Assembly (NCBI RefSeq): GCF_001625215.2
Contig: NC_030381.2
Coordinates: forward strand, 1,947,131-2,011,130
Length of the DNA stretch: 64,000 nt
Origin: Daucus carota subsp. sativus
Taxonomy: Eukaryota; Streptophyta; Magnoliopsida; Apiales; Apiaceae
Reading direction: 5' to 3'
Shown: in pieces, positions 61,879-64,000 of the stretch
How the letters are laid out: each line of letters begins with the position of its first letter
Numbering within the stretch: the first letter of the stretch is position 1
The notes under the pieces: model-generated
Told to the model about the DNA's origin: nothing
The model's input: the letters and a program-made list of their open reading frames with translations, nothing else
Databases searched by the model: none
Position numbers and translations under genes: made by a program

Positions 61879-64000
61879 ATGAATAATAACCGATCTTGGA
61901 TGTACGAAAGGACGGATGAGAGTGGTTTCTTGAATTCTCTATTTATTTCTGGAGTGGAAGAATTCATGAATCATGTTATATCTCAGCCAACGTCTATGAA
62001 TGGTACGAGTATACAATGTCCGTGCACAAAGTGTAAGAATCGGAAATTTTGGAATTCAGATATCGTGAAGCTACATTTGTTGAAGAATGGATTTGTGAGA
62101 GATTATTATATATGGAGTCGACACGGAGAGTCATACATTTTTAATGGGAACGAAGACCAATCTTCAGCAAACTATTCAAATGTTGCACGTGGCACAGATG
62201 GGAACAATTTAATGTACAATATGGTGATTGATGCAGGCGGTCCTAGTTTTGATCCACATCGTTCAGAAGAGATGCCGAACGCAGAAGCACAAAATATATA
62301 CAACATGCTAAATTCTTCGGAACGAGAGCTATATGATGGTTGTGAAACATCACAGTTGGCTGCCATGGCTCAAATGTTGAGTCTGAAATCTGATCATCAC
62401 TGGTCGGAGGCATGCTATGATCAGACATCACAATTCATCAAAGGCATCTTGCCTAAAGATAATACATTTCTCGATAGTTTCTATGGAACAAAGAAACATA
62501 TGGAAGGACTGGGCCTACCTTCCATTCATATCGATTGTTGTGTTAATGGGTGCATGATATATTGGAACGAAGACATTGACATGGAGTCATGCAAATTTTG
62601 TTCTAAACCGAGATATAAGATCAGAGTTAACAGATCTACAAGAGAGAGAAAGAAAGTGGTTGTTCAAAGGATGATATATTTTCCATTGGCCCCGAGATTA
62701 CAAAGGTTATATGCCTCACCGACGACTGCAGCTCATATGAGATGGCATGCTGATCATTACAAAGAAGATGGTGTAATGCATCATTGTTCAGATTCAGAGG
62801 AGTGGAGGCAATTTGATAGAGCACATCCATTATTTTCCTCGGAGGTCAGAAATGTGAGACTTGGACTTTCTGCTGACGGATTTCAGCCATTTGGTAGTTC
62901 AGGCAAGCAATATTCTTCTTGGCCAATTATAGTGACTCCATATAATTTACCCCCCTGGATGTGTTCAAAAGAAGAGTACATGTTTCTATCCATACTTGTG
63001 CCTGGCCCGAGGAATCCAAAGCAGAAGATAGATGTTTTTCTTCAGCCATTGATTTCCGAGTTAAAAATGTTATGGGAGGTTGGTGTTGAGACATGGGATA
63101 CTTCCTTAAAGCAGAATTTTCAAATGCGAGCTGCATTGATGTGGACTATAAGTGATTTTCCTGCTTATTCAATGTTATCAGGATGGAAAACTGCTGGTCA
63201 TTTAGCTTGTCCTCATTGTGCTCATGAACATGATGCTTATAATCTCAAACATGGAGGAAAGCCAACATGGTTCGATAATCATCGGAAGTTTTTGCCTGCA
63301 AATCATCCATTTCGAAAGAATAAAAACTGGTTTACCAAGGGGAAGGTCGTGTCTGAATTTCCTCCACCTATTCGGACAGGTGAAGATGTCTTACAAGAAA
63401 TTGAGTCACTTGGTTTGATGAAAATTACTGAATTGGGAAGTGAAGAGCATAATGCCAAAATCATCAAAACTTATAATTGTGGATGGAAAAAACGAAGTAT
63501 CTTTTGGGATTTGCCATATTGGAGGACATTATCAATTAGACATAACCTTGATGTTATGCACATTGAGAAAAATGTGTTTGAAAATATTTTCAACACTATT
63601 ATGGCCATCGAAGGTAAAACCAAAGATAATGCTAAAGCAAGAGCTGATATTGCACTTCTTTGTCGGAGGCCTGAGTTAGCAATTGATGAGTCGACACGAA
63701 AATATCCAAAAGCTTGTTACAGCTTAGATAAAAAGGGTAAAGAAGCAGTGTGTAAGTGGTTACAAGATCTTAAATTTCCGGATGGATATGTGTCGAATAT
63801 GGGGCGTTGCATCGACATGAAAAAATACAAGTTATTTGGGATGAAAAGTCACGATTGTCATGTGTTTATGCAAAGACTTATGCCAATTGCTTTTCGAGAA
63901 TTTCTTCCTAATAATGTTTGGGAGGCTGTAACAGAGTTGAGCCTTTTTTTCAAAGATCTAACTTCAGCCACTTTGAAGGTTAGCGATATGTGCAGACTTG
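61879..64000 (+). CDS. TNP2-type CACTA transposase, 5' part
   Basis: Open from ATG at 61,879 to the window end, 707 codons with no stop. Residues ~5-85 match the transposase-associated domain: SWMYERTDESGF, then CPCTKCKN (Cys47, Cys49, Cys52) with a nearby His66, then GFVRDYYIWSRHGES. From about residue 235 it matches the Transposase_21/TNP2 core: IDCCVNGCMIYW, CKFCSKPRYK, MIYFPLAPRLQRLY, MRWHADH, LGLSADGFQPFG, WPIIVTPYNLPPWMC, VPGPRNPKQKIDVFLQPLI, then LSGWKTAGHLACPHC and LDVMHIEKNVFENI. It would cut and join the CACTA ends. The frame appears undamaged in the visible part; whether the gene is complete cannot be judged. Confidence 0.92.
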   Translation, partial: MNNNRSWMYERTDESGFLNSLFISGVEEFMNHVISQPTSMNGTSIQCPCTKCKNRKFWNSDIVKLHLLKNGFVRDYYIWSRHGESYIFNGNEDQSSANYSNVARGTDGNNLMYNMVIDAGGPSFDPHRSEEMPNAEAQNIYNMLNSSERELYDGCETSQLAAMAQMLSLKSDHHWSEACYDQTSQFIKGILPKDNTFLDSFYGTKKHMEGLGLPSIHIDCCVNGCMIYWNEDIDMESCKFCSKPRYKIRVNRSTRERKKVVVQRMIYFPLAPRLQRLYASPTTAAHMRWHADHYKEDGVMHHCSDSEEWRQFDRAHPLFSSEVRNVRLGLSADGFQPFGSSGKQYSSWPIIVTPYNLPPWMCSKEEYMFLSILVPGPRNPKQKIDVFLQPLISELKMLWEVGVETWDTSLKQNFQMRAALMWTISDFPAYSMLSGWKTAGHLACPHCAHEHDAYNLKHGGKPTWFDNHRKFLPANHPFRKNKNWFTKGKVVSEFPPPIRTGEDVLQEIESLGLMKITELGSEEHNAKIIKTYNCGWKKRSIFWDLPYWRTLSIRHNLDVMHIEKNVFENIFNTIMAIEGKTKDNAKARADIALLCRRPELAIDESTRKYPKACYSLDKKGKEAVCKWLQDLKFPDGYVSNMGRCIDMKKYKLFGMKSHDCHVFMQRLMPIAFREFLPNNVWEAVTELSLFFKDLTSATLKVSDMCRL

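Larger units (their letters stand above)
60506..64000 (+). mobile_element. CACTA (En/Spm) element with transposase, running off the right edge
   Basis: Starts CACTACAAGAAAACGCGAAT at 60,506 after TAA, the common plant En/Spm end. Next come dense subterminal repeats, a leader with an intron, and a TNP2-type transposase frame open to the end of the window. Its TIR and subterminal motif differ from the two CACTA elements in the Helitron, so it is another family. The right end and target duplication are outside the window. Confidence 0.9.

Overview
The window is nuclear DNA of a flowering plant, almost certainly a eudicot. The evidence is spliced, widely spaced plant-family genes (a CYP86A-type P450, an ARID/ELM2/SANT factor, a CCT-motif factor and BRH1-like RING-H2 proteins), an AT-rich background, and a dense load of plant transposons: Stowaway and Tourist MITEs, hAT, Mutator-like, CACTA, a TRIM and a Helitron. 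The abundance of Stowaway MITEs would fit Apiaceae such as carrot, but nothing here proves the species.

Region 1 (1-26 kb) holds the host genes. It starts with the 3' part of a CYP86A-like fatty acid omega-hydroxylase (+). Then come a hydroxyproline-rich-glycoprotein-family gene (-, two exons), an ARID/ELM2/SANT nuclear protein (-, two coding exons, with an ~85-bp tandem repeat upstream) and a CCT-motif protein (-, four exons). The gaps carry a tRNA-derived SINE candidate, a 1-kb hAT element, Stowaway MITEs and Mutator-like elements.

Region 2 (26-35 kb plus 55-57 kb) is a small cluster of three BRH1-like RING-H2 genes, all on the minus strand. The third has a nonsense codon inside the RING. 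Copies 2 and 3 are the closest relatives and now lie 24 kb apart because a 20-kb Helitron landed between them. A TRIM retroelement with a Stowaway MITE inside one LTR lies between copies 1 and 2.

Region 3 (35,323-55,460) is the most striking object: a Helitron with both termini (TC start and CTAG end on the minus strand, between host A and T). It carries a 17-exon Rep/helicase gene that I could splice in frame into 1,775 codons with the HUH motif, the two-tyrosine motif and Walker A/B all present. It also carries two complete RPA70-like genes of ten exons each and a small B3-like gene on the opposite strand near the Helitron 3' end. Two sibling non-autonomous CACTA elements have inserted into it, one in Rep/helicase intron 9 and one between the RPA genes. 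Neither interrupts coding sequence.

Region 4 (57.9-64 kb) has a second hAT copy, inverted relative to the first. It is split by a Mutator-like element that contains a near-perfect palindrome around an (AT)n core and many GTTGCAA repeats; the first hAT copy preserves the empty site. The window ends inside a different CACTA element with dense subterminal repeats and an open TNP2-type transposase frame that runs off the edge.

Splice junctions are inferred from GT/AG sites, reading-frame continuity and family resemblance; no transcripts were available.
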